A stretch of 64,000 bases of DNA from Sphingobacterium gobiense. GTDB lineage: Bacteria; Bacteroidota; Bacteroidia; Sphingobacteriales; Sphingobacteriaceae. The position numbers and the translations under genes are program-made. The stretch covers positions 124,001 through 188,000 of the forward strand of contig NZ_PVBS01000003.1 of the NCBI RefSeq assembly GCF_002980575.1, written 5' to 3'. The notes beneath the pieces were generated by a model. It ran no database searches, was not told where the DNA came from, and saw nothing but the letters and a program-made list of their open reading frames with translations. Shown one piece after another: positions 26,838-36,305 of this stretch; the stretch's first letter is position 1, and the number at the start of each line of letters is the position of its first letter.

Positions 26838-28388
26838 TTATAACTCCTGCGTTTCAAACGCGCTGTGGCTATTCACTAATTTACCGGTATCTCTAAAGTA
26901 AATTTCTTGAAAACTCAGTGTAGTTACACTGTCGACTTTACGAAAAAACTTATCCGCTGAAACGTCGTCTAAGGTTTTAAACCCACAGGCTTCCATGATC
27001 TCTGCCGTAGCACGCAGGGTGTTGCGGTGAAACTGTGCCACTCTTATATATTTATCTTCTACATCAAGTGCTTTATACAAATGCGGTCGTTGGGTAGCAA
27101 CACCAACTGGACACACGTCTTCGTTACATTTCAACGCCTGAATGCAACCTAACGCAAACATCATTCCTCTTGCACTGTAACAAGCATCTGCACCCAAAGC
27201 AATTACTTTCAATAAATCAAAACCTGTAACAATGCGGCCTGAAACAATCACTTTTATATGCTTCTTTAAACCGAATTTGATGAGCGTTGTGGTAACAAAA
27301 GACAACGCATCATATAAAGGCATACCTAAATTGTCTGTAAATTCCAATGGTGCGGCGCCTGTTCCTCCCTCTGAACCATCTATAGCGATAAAGTCAGGAA
27401 ATAGCTGTGTCGTTAGCATCGCATGACAGATGTCAATAAACTCCTGTTTGTCTCCTACACACAATTTAAAACCTACCGGTTTGTTTCCAGATAGTTCGCG
27501 TAACTGTTGGATAAAATGTATCATACCCTCAGGGGAATTGAAAGCACTATGTGCAGGTGGAGACATCACATCTGTACCGGGAACGACATGACGAATAGCA
27601 GCAACTTCAGGAGTATTTTTAGCTGCAGGTAATATTCCTCCGTGACCAGGTTTTGCACCCTGTGATAATTTTAACTCGATCATCTTCACATAGGGGCGTG
27701 TCGCCTTTTCCGCGAATAGCTCGGGGTCAAACATTCCCATTTCATTACGGCAGCCAAAATATCCCGTACCGATTTGCCAAATCAAATCTGCCCCATTTAT
27801 ATGATAAGGGCTGATACCTCCTTCTCCTGTATTATGGGCAAAATTCTGTAATGCCGCGCCTCTATTAAGTGCGGTGATCGCTGTTTTACTGAGTGCACCA
27901 TAGCTCATAGCGGAAATGTTAAATACGCTAAGACTATAGGGCTGTTTACAAAAATCATTACCAATAGTCGTTCGAAGGTCGTGGTTTTCGATATGACACG
28001 GAAACACCGAATGAGCGACCCATTCGTTTCCTATGGCCTGCGGATCTGACTGCATCCCGAATGCTACCGTTTCTCGTTCATTTTTAGCACGTTGATATAC
28101 AATAGAGCGTTGTCTCCGGTTAAACGGACGCCCGTCTGTATCCGATTCCCAAAAATATTGTCGCATTTCGGGGCGGATACTTTCAAAGAAAAATCTAAAA
28201 TAACCTAAAATAGGATAATTACGTAAAATCGCGTGTTTGTTTTGATAACTGTTATAGAAAGCCAATATCATTAGCGGAAACGGGATTATGAGTAACCAAA
28301 ACCAACGCGGCGTAAAGACGACTCCAAATGAGAGGATGACGATATTGACAACAATTATCGTTAACAGAATTAGTTTTCTAACGGCCAT
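26838..28388 (-). CDS. Glutamate synthase-like FMN-binding oxidoreductase (membrane-anchored)
   Basis: A 516-residue protein with two N-terminal hydrophobic helices (about 5-25 and 29-45), then a domain matching the FMN/iron-sulfur half of the large glutamate synthase subunit. Visible parts are NISAMSYGALSKTAITALNRGA, GQ-type substrate loop GAKPGHGGILPA, AIDGSEGGTGAAPLEF, and the cysteines of CIQALKCNEDVCPVGVATQ that bind an iron-sulfur cluster. There is no glutaminase domain. Such stand-alone proteins are annotated as FMN-binding glutamate synthase family; their reaction is not well defined. A TAATTTTG promoter box lies upstream at 28476-28483. Confidence 0.85.
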   Translation of the reverse strand: MAVRKLILLTIIVVNIVILSFGVVFTPRWFWLLIIPFPLMILAFYNSYQNKHAILRNYPILGYFRFFFESIRPEMRQYFWESDTDGRPFNRRQRSIVYQRAKNERETVAFGMQSDPQAIGNEWVAHSVFPCHIENHDLRTTIGNDFCKQPYSLSVFNISAMSYGALSKTAITALNRGAALQNFAHNTGEGGISPYHINGADLIWQIGTGYFGCRNEMGMFDPELFAEKATRPYVKMIELKLSQGAKPGHGGILPAAKNTPEVAAIRHVVPGTDVMSPPAHSAFNSPEGMIHFIQQLRELSGNKPVGFKLCVGDKQEFIDICHAMLTTQLFPDFIAIDGSEGGTGAAPLEFTDNLGMPLYDALSFVTTTLIKFGLKKHIKVIVSGRIVTGFDLLKVIALGADACYSARGMMFALGCIQALKCNEDVCPVGVATQRPHLYKALDVEDKYIRVAQFHRNTLRATAEIMEACGFKTLDDVSADKFFRKVDSVTTLSFQEIYFRDTGKLVNSHSAFETQEL

Positions 28389-28475
28389 AGCTTTATATAA
28401 TATGTTCTACATTGCGTAACCACCAATGACAAGCAAAGTGCGCGCCATTACTCACCATGACTTTATGGTTGTGTG

Positions 28476-28483
28476 CAAAATTA
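28476..28483 (-). promoter_or_regulatory. Bacteroidota-type -7 promoter box (TAATTTTG) for the glutamate synthase-like gene
   Basis: Read on the - strand, TAATTTTG matches the TAnnTTTG consensus. A weak TTCG sits 19 bp upstream in place of TTTG. It lies 88 bp before the ATG at 28388. The 168-bp gap between the flavoprotein and DUF2520 genes holds no other recognised element. Confidence 0.35.
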
Positions 28484-28556
28484 GGAAGTTGTTGGATGAA
28501 AGCGAAAAAAGAAACCGTTTTATGAAAGATTTGCTTGTTTGGTAATGTTTTCACCC

Positions 28557-29321
28557 TTAATGTTTTTTTCTTGTGATTTCTTGGGTTAGTTCTTGATATA
28601 TTTTAAGCCAATGCGGAGTTTTCATAAGAAACTGTAAATGCTTTTGAATAGTTTCCATATCTCTTCGTTTAGCAGGACCCGTTTGGACATCTTTCGGGAT
28701 TTGCTTTTGTACTTTCTGTGCAGTTTCCAAAATGATAGGTTTTAGCAGATCAAAAGTTAAATTTTGTTCTTTAAGGATTTCATAAGCGATCTGGAACAGC
28801 ACATTACTGAAATTATTGGCGAACACTGCAGCTAAATGTAATGCCAAGCGTTGTTCCGTATTACATAAAAACGGCTTGGCAGAAATGTGCCGCGTTAACC
28901 GCAGGAGACTATCTGCGATCTTTTGATCACTACCTTCTATTCCGAAAGGGATGTCGCGCAAGGAAGCGGTAACATCTTTGCTAAGACCTTGTACCGGATA
29001 GATGACACCATGCAACGGAAAACCTGCTAAGATATTAATGTCTGTTGCTCCGGAACAATGTACCACAATTCCGTGAAGAGGTTCTGGGAGCTGGTCTGCT
29101 ACCTGTTGTATGGCCTGGTCGGTAACAGCAATAAAGTACAAATCAGCCCTGTCGGTTATTTCTTCGATTGTATCTAGCGCGTCAGCGTTTAAAACCGAAG
29201 CCAATGCATGTGCATTTGCCCAATTTCTGCTGTATACCTGTAAAATTTGATGTCCAAGGGTATGAAACGCTTTCCCGATATGGGAGGCAATATTACCGCT
29301 ACCTAAAATGACAATATTCAT
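28557..29321 (-). CDS. Rossmann-like and DUF2520 domain protein (NADP oxidoreductase-like)
   Basis: A 254-residue protein that begins MNIVILGSGNIASHIG at 29321; the upstream frame (31 extra codons) is inside the end of the ccmF gene and is rejected. It has an N-terminal Rossmann fold with GSGNIA (7-12), and a C-terminal helical DUF2520 domain containing HLAAVFANNFSNVLFQIA. Domain architecture is close to ketopantoate reductase/pyrroline-carboxylate reductase-type folds, but the substrate is unknown. Its ATG overlaps the ccmF stop by one base (TAATG), so it is translationally coupled to ccmF. Confidence 0.85.
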   Translation of the reverse strand: MNIVILGSGNIASHIGKAFHTLGHQILQVYSRNWANAHALASVLNADALDTIEEITDRADLYFIAVTDQAIQQVADQLPEPLHGIVVHCSGATDINILAGFPLHGVIYPVQGLSKDVTASLRDIPFGIEGSDQKIADSLLRLTRHISAKPFLCNTEQRLALHLAAVFANNFSNVLFQIAYEILKEQNLTFDLLKPIILETAQKVQKQIPKDVQTGPAKRRDMETIQKHLQFLMKTPHWLKIYQELTQEITRKKH

Positions 29322-31798
29322 TATAAAGGCTTTCGCTTGGCTATTTTTGCATCCCTTAAACGGCGATAGATAGCCATGATAAAACCAATAGTCATAATAA
29401 TCGTACCGGCCCAAAAGAAATTGATATAAGGGAACTTAATCGCTTTAAAAACGATCCATTTTTTTTCCGGTAGCGGCTTTTGATACAGCATGATTTCCAG
29501 TTTATCCTCTTTCGGTAAGATGTTGGTGAAACGGAAACGCAACCCTTGATCGCTAACATCCTTATTGAAATCGTAGCTATGCCCATCCTTAATCAAGAAA
29601 ACGGGTTCTACGTTATATTCCTTATCATCAGTCGCAACGACTTTAATCTTCAATCCGACAATAATATCGTCTTTCCCTTTAGGAATATTATTTAAGGTAG
29701 CATCCCTATTGATTCCCTCAATGATATAATATCCATTTCGATAGCGCAGGGTATCACCAATGCTGACCTGATAAGTTGCGGGTTCATCGTAATCCTCATA
29801 TCCTGTTTGTTCTTCAGCAGGGATGTTTTCAGCCTGTACTTGCGATTCTGCCGCTGCGGCTGTAATCAGCGTGTAAATATCATGTGTGAGATAGTGCCTT
29901 GTATCCGGAGTCCCGATTAGACCGCCCATCTCCGGGTTATGCTGTGCAAATGGTCGAAGCACAAAAGATTCCTTTACATTTCCAGTCTCTTCATCAATAC
30001 GCTCATATAATATTTTATAATACACATTTGGCGGTGCAACGCTATCTCCGGTATAGGTAATTCTATAGTCGCCCATCTGTTCGGGTTCTCCCTCGGTTAA
30101 AAATAAGTTTTCACCGGGATCAGAAAATTTGTCTCCATCTTGACCGAAATTTTGGACTTGGATATAACGGCTTTCGTTAACGGAGATAACTTCATTGGTA
30201 GCTGCCGCAATAAGGGCTCCCAGAAGTAAAAGCGCGAACCCGATATGTGCAACAGCAGATCCAGCTAATCGCCATTTACCTTTCAAAGCGTCTCCCAACA
30301 CACGCATATTTGCCAACAGACAGAACGTACAAGTTAGGGTCAACAGGATATACATTACATTCGTGTATGTCTTCGTGAAATAAACGATTATAGCACTAAG
30401 TATAACAGCGAATAGAAAAGATGCTATTGTGGATATCCAAAATTTTTTGGAGTCCGTTCTTTTGTATTTCAGAAATTGGGTGAAAGCCGTTACAAGCATA
30501 ATAACAACTGCAAATGCGCCTTGCCATTTATTGTAATGCGGGATTGGATCTACAGGAGGAGCCACCTTTGTACCAAACAATGCATTAAATACTGGAATAG
30601 ATGTAGTTGCTATCATCTGTATACAAGCGACCGTAAGAACTAAACCACCAATAAACATCCAAAACTCGCGTGAGTACACGTCCTCTTCTTGTTTGGAAGA
30701 TGGCATTTCTTTATTTCTCCACACGAGCATCACCATCATTAATATAAAAAAAGTGATATTGAAAATGATGAGTTGGCCCGACATGCCTAGGCTTGTAAAC
30801 GAGTGAACTGACGTTTCTCCTAATATTCCGCTTCTAGTGAGGTAGGAAGCGTATATAACGAGTACGAAACTGATCATCGTCAAGAGTGTGGCGGTAAAGA
30901 AACCATGACCGGAATTACGATAAGCGATTATTACATGGACAGCCGCGATAAGTGTTAGCCAAGGGATAATTGACACGTTTTCTACCGGATCCCAAGCCCA
31001 GAATCCCCCAAAATTTAATGCTTCATATGCCCAGAAAGAACCCATGATAATCCCTGCTCCCAAAATCATTACGGCAAAAAGTGCCCAAGGTAAACCAGGT
31101 TTCATCCATTCCTTATAACGCTTAAGCCAAAGGCCTGCTGCTGCATAACTAAAAGGAACGATCATGGATGCAAAGCCGAGAAATAAAGTAGGAGGGTGGA
31201 TAACCATCCAATAGTTCTGCAATAGCGGGTTTAATCCACTCCCATCCGTAATCATAGTTAAATAGTCTGGCCGGCTAAAAACGGGACCCTGCATGGCGTC
31301 CCGTAACAAGATAAAGGGTGAACTACCGATACGGGAGCCAAATATTTCGACGCCAATCAACATGGAGCCCAAAAACACTTGGCAGAGCATCACGAATGTC
31401 ATGACCGGTGCTTCCCAACTCCTAGCATTGAATATTATGACGACGCCCAATATCACTTGCCAGAACATCCATAGCCAAAAACTTCCTTCTTGTCCTTCCC
31501 AAAAAGAAGAAATAATATAATGTGTTGGAAGCGACTTCGACGAATGTGCCCAAACATAGTGGTACTCAAAATAATGATTGTAGATGAGATAGAATAGAAT
31601 CGTGCCGATCGCCACAACCGATGCTAAATTGGTCCAAAACCCAATTCGAGCAAGTGTTTTCCAAGATTTAACCTCCGGCTCCCGTGTTGCGAAGAAATAG
31701 CATATCAGTGAAAAAAGAGCGGCACCAAAGGATAGAATCACAAAAAACTGACCGATTTTTCCCGGTAAAAGATGTTCTCCAACGTAATTAACGTCCAT
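29321..31798 (-). CDS. ccmF: Cytochrome c biogenesis protein CcmF-type haem lyase
   Basis: An 825-residue multispanning membrane protein from the ATG at 31798 (MDVNYVGEHLL). It carries the tryptophan-rich WWD-type signature GGFWAWDPVENVSIIPWL and the preceding segment GSFWAYEALNFG, with many membrane helices and periplasmic histidines (for example HPPTLFLGF and the external SVHSF loop). A large periplasmic domain (about 535-745) and a last helix near the C terminus follow. CcmF attaches haem to apocytochrome c in system I. The ccmE gene lies 86 bp upstream on the same strand, and DUF2520 follows with TAATG overlap. CcmH, CcmA-D and CcmG are not in the window. Confidence 0.92.
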   Translation of the reverse strand: MDVNYVGEHLLPGKIGQFFVILSFGAALFSLICYFFATREPEVKSWKTLARIGFWTNLASVVAIGTILFYLIYNHYFEYHYVWAHSSKSLPTHYIISSFWEGQEGSFWLWMFWQVILGVVIIFNARSWEAPVMTFVMLCQVFLGSMLIGVEIFGSRIGSSPFILLRDAMQGPVFSRPDYLTMITDGSGLNPLLQNYWMVIHPPTLFLGFASMIVPFSYAAAGLWLKRYKEWMKPGLPWALFAVMILGAGIIMGSFWAYEALNFGGFWAWDPVENVSIIPWLTLIAAVHVIIAYRNSGHGFFTATLLTMISFVLVIYASYLTRSGILGETSVHSFTSLGMSGQLIIFNITFFILMMVMLVWRNKEMPSSKQEEDVYSREFWMFIGGLVLTVACIQMIATTSIPVFNALFGTKVAPPVDPIPHYNKWQGAFAVVIMLVTAFTQFLKYKRTDSKKFWISTIASFLFAVILSAIIVYFTKTYTNVMYILLTLTCTFCLLANMRVLGDALKGKWRLAGSAVAHIGFALLLLGALIAAATNEVISVNESRYIQVQNFGQDGDKFSDPGENLFLTEGEPEQMGDYRITYTGDSVAPPNVYYKILYERIDEETGNVKESFVLRPFAQHNPEMGGLIGTPDTRHYLTHDIYTLITAAAAESQVQAENIPAEEQTGYEDYDEPATYQVSIGDTLRYRNGYYIIEGINRDATLNNIPKGKDDIIVGLKIKVVATDDKEYNVEPVFLIKDGHSYDFNKDVSDQGLRFRFTNILPKEDKLEIMLYQKPLPEKKWIVFKAIKFPYINFFWAGTIIMTIGFIMAIYRRLRDAKIAKRKPL

Positions 31799-31884
31799 TA
31801 TTCTAGTTAAAGTAAAAATTATTATAGATGTTCCGCTCAAGTGAGGGGGGCTTTTTAAACGGCTTGTCCTATAGCCGAATGGTA

Positions 31885-32310
31885 TTATTGTCCATCCAAA
31901 AATGTCGTTGCACGTGCTACGCTCGTTTCGATGACTTCAACCTCATCTTCATTGTATTTAGACGGGCATTTCATCAATATCTTACTTGCATGAAATATAT
32001 CACCGTCCATTCTACCGGTCAGTACGATCTGTTCAGACCGTTCGATATCTTGAGGTTTAGATCCCCTGAATACAACTTGGCATTCTGTACTATCATTATC
32101 GTACATATAGAAGGAAAAGTGGTTGGCGTCCTTGACAGGATCGTAGTATAAATCTTTTTCTTTATTCAGCACGCCAACAACGTAAAGTTCTGTCTTTTTC
32201 TCCTTTGCCTCGGTGAAAGTAGCATACGTGCTCGAATCCGTATAAATAACAACAATCATCGCAATCGCTATTGCGATGATAACAATTAATATAATGGAGC
32301 TTTTTTTCAT
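31885..32310 (-). CDS. ccmE: CcmE haem chaperone, Cys-type (CxxxY) variant
   Basis: A 141-residue periplasmic haem chaperone with one N-terminal membrane helix (about 5-23) and a beta-barrel OB-like domain. Classical CcmE binds haem through His in HxxxY. Here the position holds C115-P-S-K-Y119 (CPSKY), the CxxxY form described for archaeal and Desulfovibrio CcmE, where haem is held through cysteine. It delivers haem to CcmF, whose gene is next. The length and the C-terminal acidic tail fit the family. Possible system I* relationships are discussed in the findings. Confidence 0.88.
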   Translation of the reverse strand: MKKSSIILIVIIAIAIAMIVVIYTDSSTYATFTEAKEKKTELYVVGVLNKEKDLYYDPVKDANHFSFYMYDNDSTECQVVFRGSKPQDIERSEQIVLTGRMDGDIFHASKILMKCPSKYNEDEVEVIETSVARATTFLDGQ

Positions 32311-32450
32311 ATAGCACTATCTCTAAATAAAATACAAAATTACAAAATGCTTTTGCAAGATAGTAATTTGCCAAACTTTGTAAGTTATTTAGAATCATTC
32401 TACGTTTATGTGTTGCTTTTTATAATAAATTTGTAAAAACAAATGTTATT

Positions 32451-33125
32451 ATGCAATTTGTAACAACAGCTGACGGCTCGTCCACGCTATATCATCCCGA
32501 AGTCGGAGAGCATTATCATTCCAAACATGGTGCATTACAAGAAAGTCAACATGTTTTTTTGCGTTCGGGACTTGCATTTTTCTTGCAAAAGAGTAAAACA
32601 TCCAATGCAGCTGTGCTGGAAGTCGGTTTTGGTACTGGGCTGAATTTTCTATTGACGGCAGACTATGCGGAGAATCATGATATTTCTCTGGAATACGTTG
32701 GTATAGAGGCATATCCCCTTAGTGAAGAAATTATATTTAAAACTGGATATGAAAGCTTCGTCAAGCAAAAAATCTGGTCGAACTTTCAGCGCAACTATCA
32801 AAAGGCGCAAATGCAGGAAGTTTCTTTCACGGATTCCATTAGCTTGTTTATTGCGCACGAAAAAGTGTTAAACTTCCAAGTCGGGGACACGCGGAGGTTT
32901 GACGTTATCTATTTCGATGCTTTTGCGGCTGTGCATCAACCTGAAATGTGGACAGTAGAAACATTGGCGTATGTATGTTCTTTTTTGCGGCCGGGAGGAG
33001 TATTTGTTACGTATGCTATTACCGGAAATTTAAAGCGTACGATGAAAGCGTTAGGTTTTGCTATTGAAAAGGCGCCGGGCGCCCCCGGTAAACGAGAGAT
33101 GTTGCGGGCTGTTAAAACATCTTGA
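32451..33125 (+). CDS. mnmD: tRNA (5-methylaminomethyl-2-thiouridine)-methyltransferase MnmD
   Basis: A 224-residue Rossmann methyltransferase. The SAM motif is VLEVGFGTGLNFLLTA (about 45-60), followed by VEYVGIEAYPL-like acidic segment and the D-containing YFDAFAAVHQPEMW. The C-terminal RPGGVFVTYAITGNLKRTMKALGFAIEKAPGAPGKREM-type region (shown here only in part) matches the methyltransferase half of MnmC. In many Bacteroidota this domain is stand-alone MnmD, modifying U34 of tRNA, with no fused oxidase, as here. It is divergent from ccmE. Confidence 0.88.
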   Translation: MQFVTTADGSSTLYHPEVGEHYHSKHGALQESQHVFLRSGLAFFLQKSKTSNAAVLEVGFGTGLNFLLTADYAENHDISLEYVGIEAYPLSEEIIFKTGYESFVKQKIWSNFQRNYQKAQMQEVSFTDSISLFIAHEKVLNFQVGDTRRFDVIYFDAFAAVHQPEMWTVETLAYVCSFLRPGGVFVTYAITGNLKRTMKALGFAIEKAPGAPGKREMLRAVKTS

Positions 33126-33141
33126 TTTGATGATGATTAAA

Positions 33142-33157
33142 AGACAGATATCTGTCT
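33142..33157. other. 16-bp perfect palindrome downstream of mnmD
   Basis: AGACAGATATCTGTCT is a perfect palindrome just before the terminator-like hairpin between mnmD and the SlyD-like gene. Function is not known. Confidence 0.4.
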
Positions 33158-33168
33158 GCCCAATGGAA

Positions 33169-33192
33169 AAGGGTTGAAATACATCAACCCTT
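33169..33192. terminator. Hairpin between convergent mnmD and SlyD-like genes
   Basis: A 9-bp perfect stem (33169-33177 and 33184-33192) with a 6-base loop and A/T-flanked arms. It lies between convergent genes and probably ends both transcripts; the U-tracts are short. Confidence 0.6.
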
Positions 33193-33237
33193 CACTTATA
33201 ACGTGGATATTCAGAAAGAGTATCCTTGTCCAGAATG

Positions 33238-33738
33238 TTAATGACCCGACTCGCCGTCGATGCCATGTGCGTGCCCATGTGCCAATTCCTCTTCAGTAGC
33301 AGGACGTACGGCTAAAATTTCTACGTCGAAGTTCAACGTTTTACCGGCCATAGGGTGGTTCAAGTCGGCGACTACCGCTTCTGGCGTCACCTCAACAACC
33401 ACGGCACGAAACTGATTGCCTTCGTTATCTTGTAAAGGTAAAACCTCACCCACAGGAGGAAGTCCTGTTTCCTTAAACATATCAGCCGGTAGTTGTGCAA
33501 CTGCACGGTCGTCTTTTTCGCCATAGGCGTCATTTGGCTCTAACGTAAATGAAGTCTTATCGCCGATATTCAATTCTGCGATGTTTTCTTCAAATTTCGG
33601 CAACATCATGCCCACTCCATATAAAAAGGTCAGGGGGTTTTCAGTTGTGGTCTCTTCTACAAACGCTCTCTCTCCATCTGCTTCTAAGGTGTGAAGCTTG
33701 TAATTCAGTGCAACGACATTGTTGTTTTCTATTGCCAT
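33238..33738 (-). CDS. SlyD-like FKBP-type peptidyl-prolyl isomerase
   Basis: A 166-residue FKBP with an inserted flap (IF) domain as in SlyD. Visible parts are VVALNYKLHTLEADGE, LTFLYGVGMMLPKFEENIAELNIGD-type FKBP core (in part), the insert-in-flap YGEKDDRAV to AVVADLNHPMAGKTLNFDVEI, and a His-rich C-terminal tail HGHAHGIDGESGH for metal binding. Such proteins are chaperones that isomerise prolyl bonds and can bind nickel. The gene is 6 bp downstream of the yyaL stop on the other side (33745), but they are read in the same direction, so they may share an operon. Confidence 0.9.
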   Translation of the reverse strand: MAIENNNVVALNYKLHTLEADGERAFVEETTTENPLTFLYGVGMMLPKFEENIAELNIGDKTSFTLEPNDAYGEKDDRAVAQLPADMFKETGLPPVGEVLPLQDNEGNQFRAVVVEVTPEAVVADLNHPMAGKTLNFDVEILAVRPATEEELAHGHAHGIDGESGH

Positions 33739-33744
33739 TTTTGT

Positions 33745-35775
33745 TTAATTTTTTTGGGACGAATCCCTGTTATTATTTATTAATGCTAGCAGTTCTGCCA
33801 CGGAATTTTGTGGTAAACTACATGCTTTATTCTTACAAAGGTAGGATTTTGATTCCATACCCGCTTTATCTTTTAACAACGGTAGATTACTTTTTGTTCC
33901 CCCTAAGGTGATTTTATTAGGAATATAATGCTTATCCAGCTGTTTTCTCCACGACACGGCCTCCGTACCCGTAAAGGCAATTTCGTTGTTTCCGTACACG
34001 TGCTCCAATAGCTGGATAGCCCAATTGGAATAGGCCGATCCATATTGTTTGATATGCGGAAAAACATTAGCAAATACTTGATCAGCAGTAGTCATATATC
34101 TTTCTGTGTCCAATAGCTCGCCTAATCGATAGAGCACACGTACAATCGCAGACGAAGACGCAGGAATGACATTATCCATAATTTCACTTTTTCGAGCTAT
34201 CAATTCTTCTGCATCGTGCGCGGTATAAAAGAATGTCTTGTCTTCCTCGCTATAAAACAGGTTGATAGCCTTTTCAGCTAAACTATGAGCTTCATCAAGC
34301 CAGCTCTCTTCAAATGTAGCCTCGTATAATGCTATAAAACTGTCAATGGTAAAAGCATAGTCATCCAAAAAGCCGAAAATCTGTCGGTTGTGGTCTGCAG
34401 GTTGATGGAGTAAGCTATCTTTATCAGAAAAACAATATTGTTTGATGAAATGTGCGGTTTGGAGGGCGAGATCAAGATACATTTGTTTATCAAATACACG
34501 ATATGCATCAACGAGTCCTTTCAAAAAAAGCGCATTCCACGATGTAAGTTGTTTATGATCTAAGCCTGGTCTTATTCGCTTTTCGCGATAGCTGAGAAGC
34601 TTCTTTTTTACTTCACGTAGATATTTCTCCCAATGATCTTCGGAAAATCCACTTTCAAAAGCCATTTTATCTCCCTCGACGACACAATATAACACGTTGG
34701 TGCCCTCTTCATGCCAATTTCCGGATTTTGTAACATGAAAATAATCAATCAGAAAAGGGGCATCTTCATCAAAAAGGTTTTCAAGTTCTTCCTGATGAAA
34801 AGTGTAGTATTTTCCTTCTACTCCCTCGCTATCCGCATCCAATGCCGCATAGAAACCGCCATTTTCGGCGAGCATATCCCGCGTTGCCCAAGCGACAGTT
34901 TCCTCGACAACCCTTTTGTATAGCTGGACAGGATTTTGTTGGTAAGCTTCGCTGTATAAGGAAATAAGTTGCGCATTGTCATATAGCATTTTCTCAAAAT
35001 GGGGGATATGCCATCGACCATCTACCGCATAACGAGCAAATCCGCCCCCTACTTGATCGTAAATACCGCCATTTGCTATTTTGTGTAAAGTAAAGTGCAC
35101 GTGTTCCAATATGGGCTGGTCATTCGCAAGTACTGCATAGCGGAGAAAAAACAACCAATTATTCGGTAAGGGAAATTTTGGTTCCCTACTGTATCCCCCA
35201 TTTGTCGTATCAAATTGTGCTTTCCAGGGGTTCACAATATGGTGTAAATCGGTAACGGTATACTTTTCGGGGATAGGAGCAATAGGAAGACGTTCTGCTT
35301 GATGGATACCGTTTGATAAGCGTTCTGCATAGTCGAAAGCTACTTGGGGTGTATCTTCCCACATTTGCGCAATCTGTAATAATACCTGTTGCCAATCATG
35401 TGGCCTAAAATACGTGCCTCCATATATGGGACGACCATCAGGCAAGCAAATGCAATTCAACGGCCATCCGCCCGCATTGGTCATCAATTGTACGGCAATC
35501 ATATAGATCTGATCAATGTCGGGACGTTCCTCTCGGTCGATTTTGATAGGCACATAAAAGGTATTCATTGTTTGTGCAATGGCTTCGTTTTCAAAGCTTT
35601 CGCGCTCCATGACGTGGCACCAATGGCAAGCAGAGTAACCTATACTTACGATGATTAGTTTGTTTTCGTCTTTAGCTTTCTGTAGAGCTTCGTCGCCCCA
35701 TGGCATCCAATTAACTGGATTATATGCATGTTGTTTTAGGTAAGGAGAGTGCTCGTATTGAAGTTTATTGGCCAT
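33745..35775 (-). CDS. YyaL-type thioredoxin-domain and six-hairpin-like protein (DUF255)
   Basis: A 676-residue protein. The ATG at 35775 ([16 protein letters not shown]) is preferred; a GTG five codons earlier at 35790 is the alternative. The N-terminal thioredoxin-like domain (about 1-165) holds C50-H-W-C53 (ACHWCHVME). A long C-terminal (alpha/alpha)6-barrel of the six-hairpin glycosidase type follows. Family members (spermatogenesis-associated SPATA20-like proteins) have no firm reaction assigned. It sits close to a SixA-type phosphatase gene upstream and the SlyD-like gene downstream. Confidence 0.9.
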   Translation of the reverse strand: MANKLQYEHSPYLKQHAYNPVNWMPWGDEALQKAKDENKLIIVSIGYSACHWCHVMERESFENEAIAQTMNTFYVPIKIDREERPDIDQIYMIAVQLMTNAGGWPLNCICLPDGRPIYGGTYFRPHDWQQVLLQIAQMWEDTPQVAFDYAERLSNGIHQAERLPIAPIPEKYTVTDLHHIVNPWKAQFDTTNGGYSREPKFPLPNNWLFFLRYAVLANDQPILEHVHFTLHKIANGGIYDQVGGGFARYAVDGRWHIPHFEKMLYDNAQLISLYSEAYQQNPVQLYKRVVEETVAWATRDMLAENGGFYAALDADSEGVEGKYYTFHQEELENLFDEDAPFLIDYFHVTKSGNWHEEGTNVLYCVVEGDKMAFESGFSEDHWEKYLREVKKKLLSYREKRIRPGLDHKQLTSWNALFLKGLVDAYRVFDKQMYLDLALQTAHFIKQYCFSDKDSLLHQPADHNRQIFGFLDDYAFTIDSFIALYEATFEESWLDEAHSLAEKAINLFYSEEDKTFFYTAHDAEELIARKSEIMDNVIPASSSAIVRVLYRLGELLDTERYMTTADQVFANVFPHIKQYGSAYSNWAIQLLEHVYGNNEIAFTGTEAVSWRKQLDKHYIPNKITLGGTKSNLPLLKDKAGMESKSYLCKNKACSLPQNSVAELLALINNNRDSSQKN

Positions 35776-35789
35776 ATTGCTTTTATCCA

Positions 35790-36293
35790 CTACGAATTTT
35801 CTGTAATTATGTTTTTTAACGACGCCGTATTTGCTGATAATAACGAATAATCCATTTCTTCTTCTAGTTCCAAATACGCTATATGAGACGTTTTAAGGTT
35901 AATTAACTGGTCGGTGGCATACCCAACAAGGTCAGAAATACCCGGATTATGGCCGAATAACAATACACGAACGTAAGATGCCGGTATATCGTTAAGGCGT
36001 TTCATCAGAAAAAGATGGTGCGCTTCATAAACTTTTGGTTCCCATACAATGCGTTCCACAGGATAACCTAAAATGTTGCAGAAGATTTTTGCTGTCTGCA
36101 TCGCGCGGTTAGCGGTCGAGGAGATGACAAGTGTTTTTTCATCTATAGTCGGTAGGTGCATTTTAAGCTTTTTGGCAATATCTTCGGCACGATGGATTCC
36201 TCTGGGAGTTAAGTCTCTGTGGAAGTCATCTTTGCTGAAAGTAGGTAATTCAGCTTTTGCGTGTCGAACGATATACAGCGACTTTCTTTCCAT
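35790..36293 (-). CDS. SixA-type histidine phosphatase
   Basis: A 167-residue phosphatase of the histidine phosphatase superfamily. The phosphate pocket is VRHAKA (R10, H11), with [17 protein letters not shown] and a second His in [13 protein letters not shown]. SixA-type proteins remove phosphate from phosphohistidine on signalling proteins; the target here is unknown. It lies 14 bp before the yyaL ATG and 12 bp after the sugar isomerase gene, so the three genes can form one transcript. Confidence 0.88.
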   Translation of the reverse strand: MERKSLYIVRHAKAELPTFSKDDFHRDLTPRGIHRAEDIAKKLKMHLPTIDEKTLVISSTANRAMQTAKIFCNILGYPVERIVWEPKVYEAHHLFLMKRLNDIPASYVRVLLFGHNPGISDLVGYATDQLINLKTSHIAYLELEEEMDYSLLSANTASLKNIITENS

Positions 36294-36305
36294 ATTTGAT
36301 CCTCC

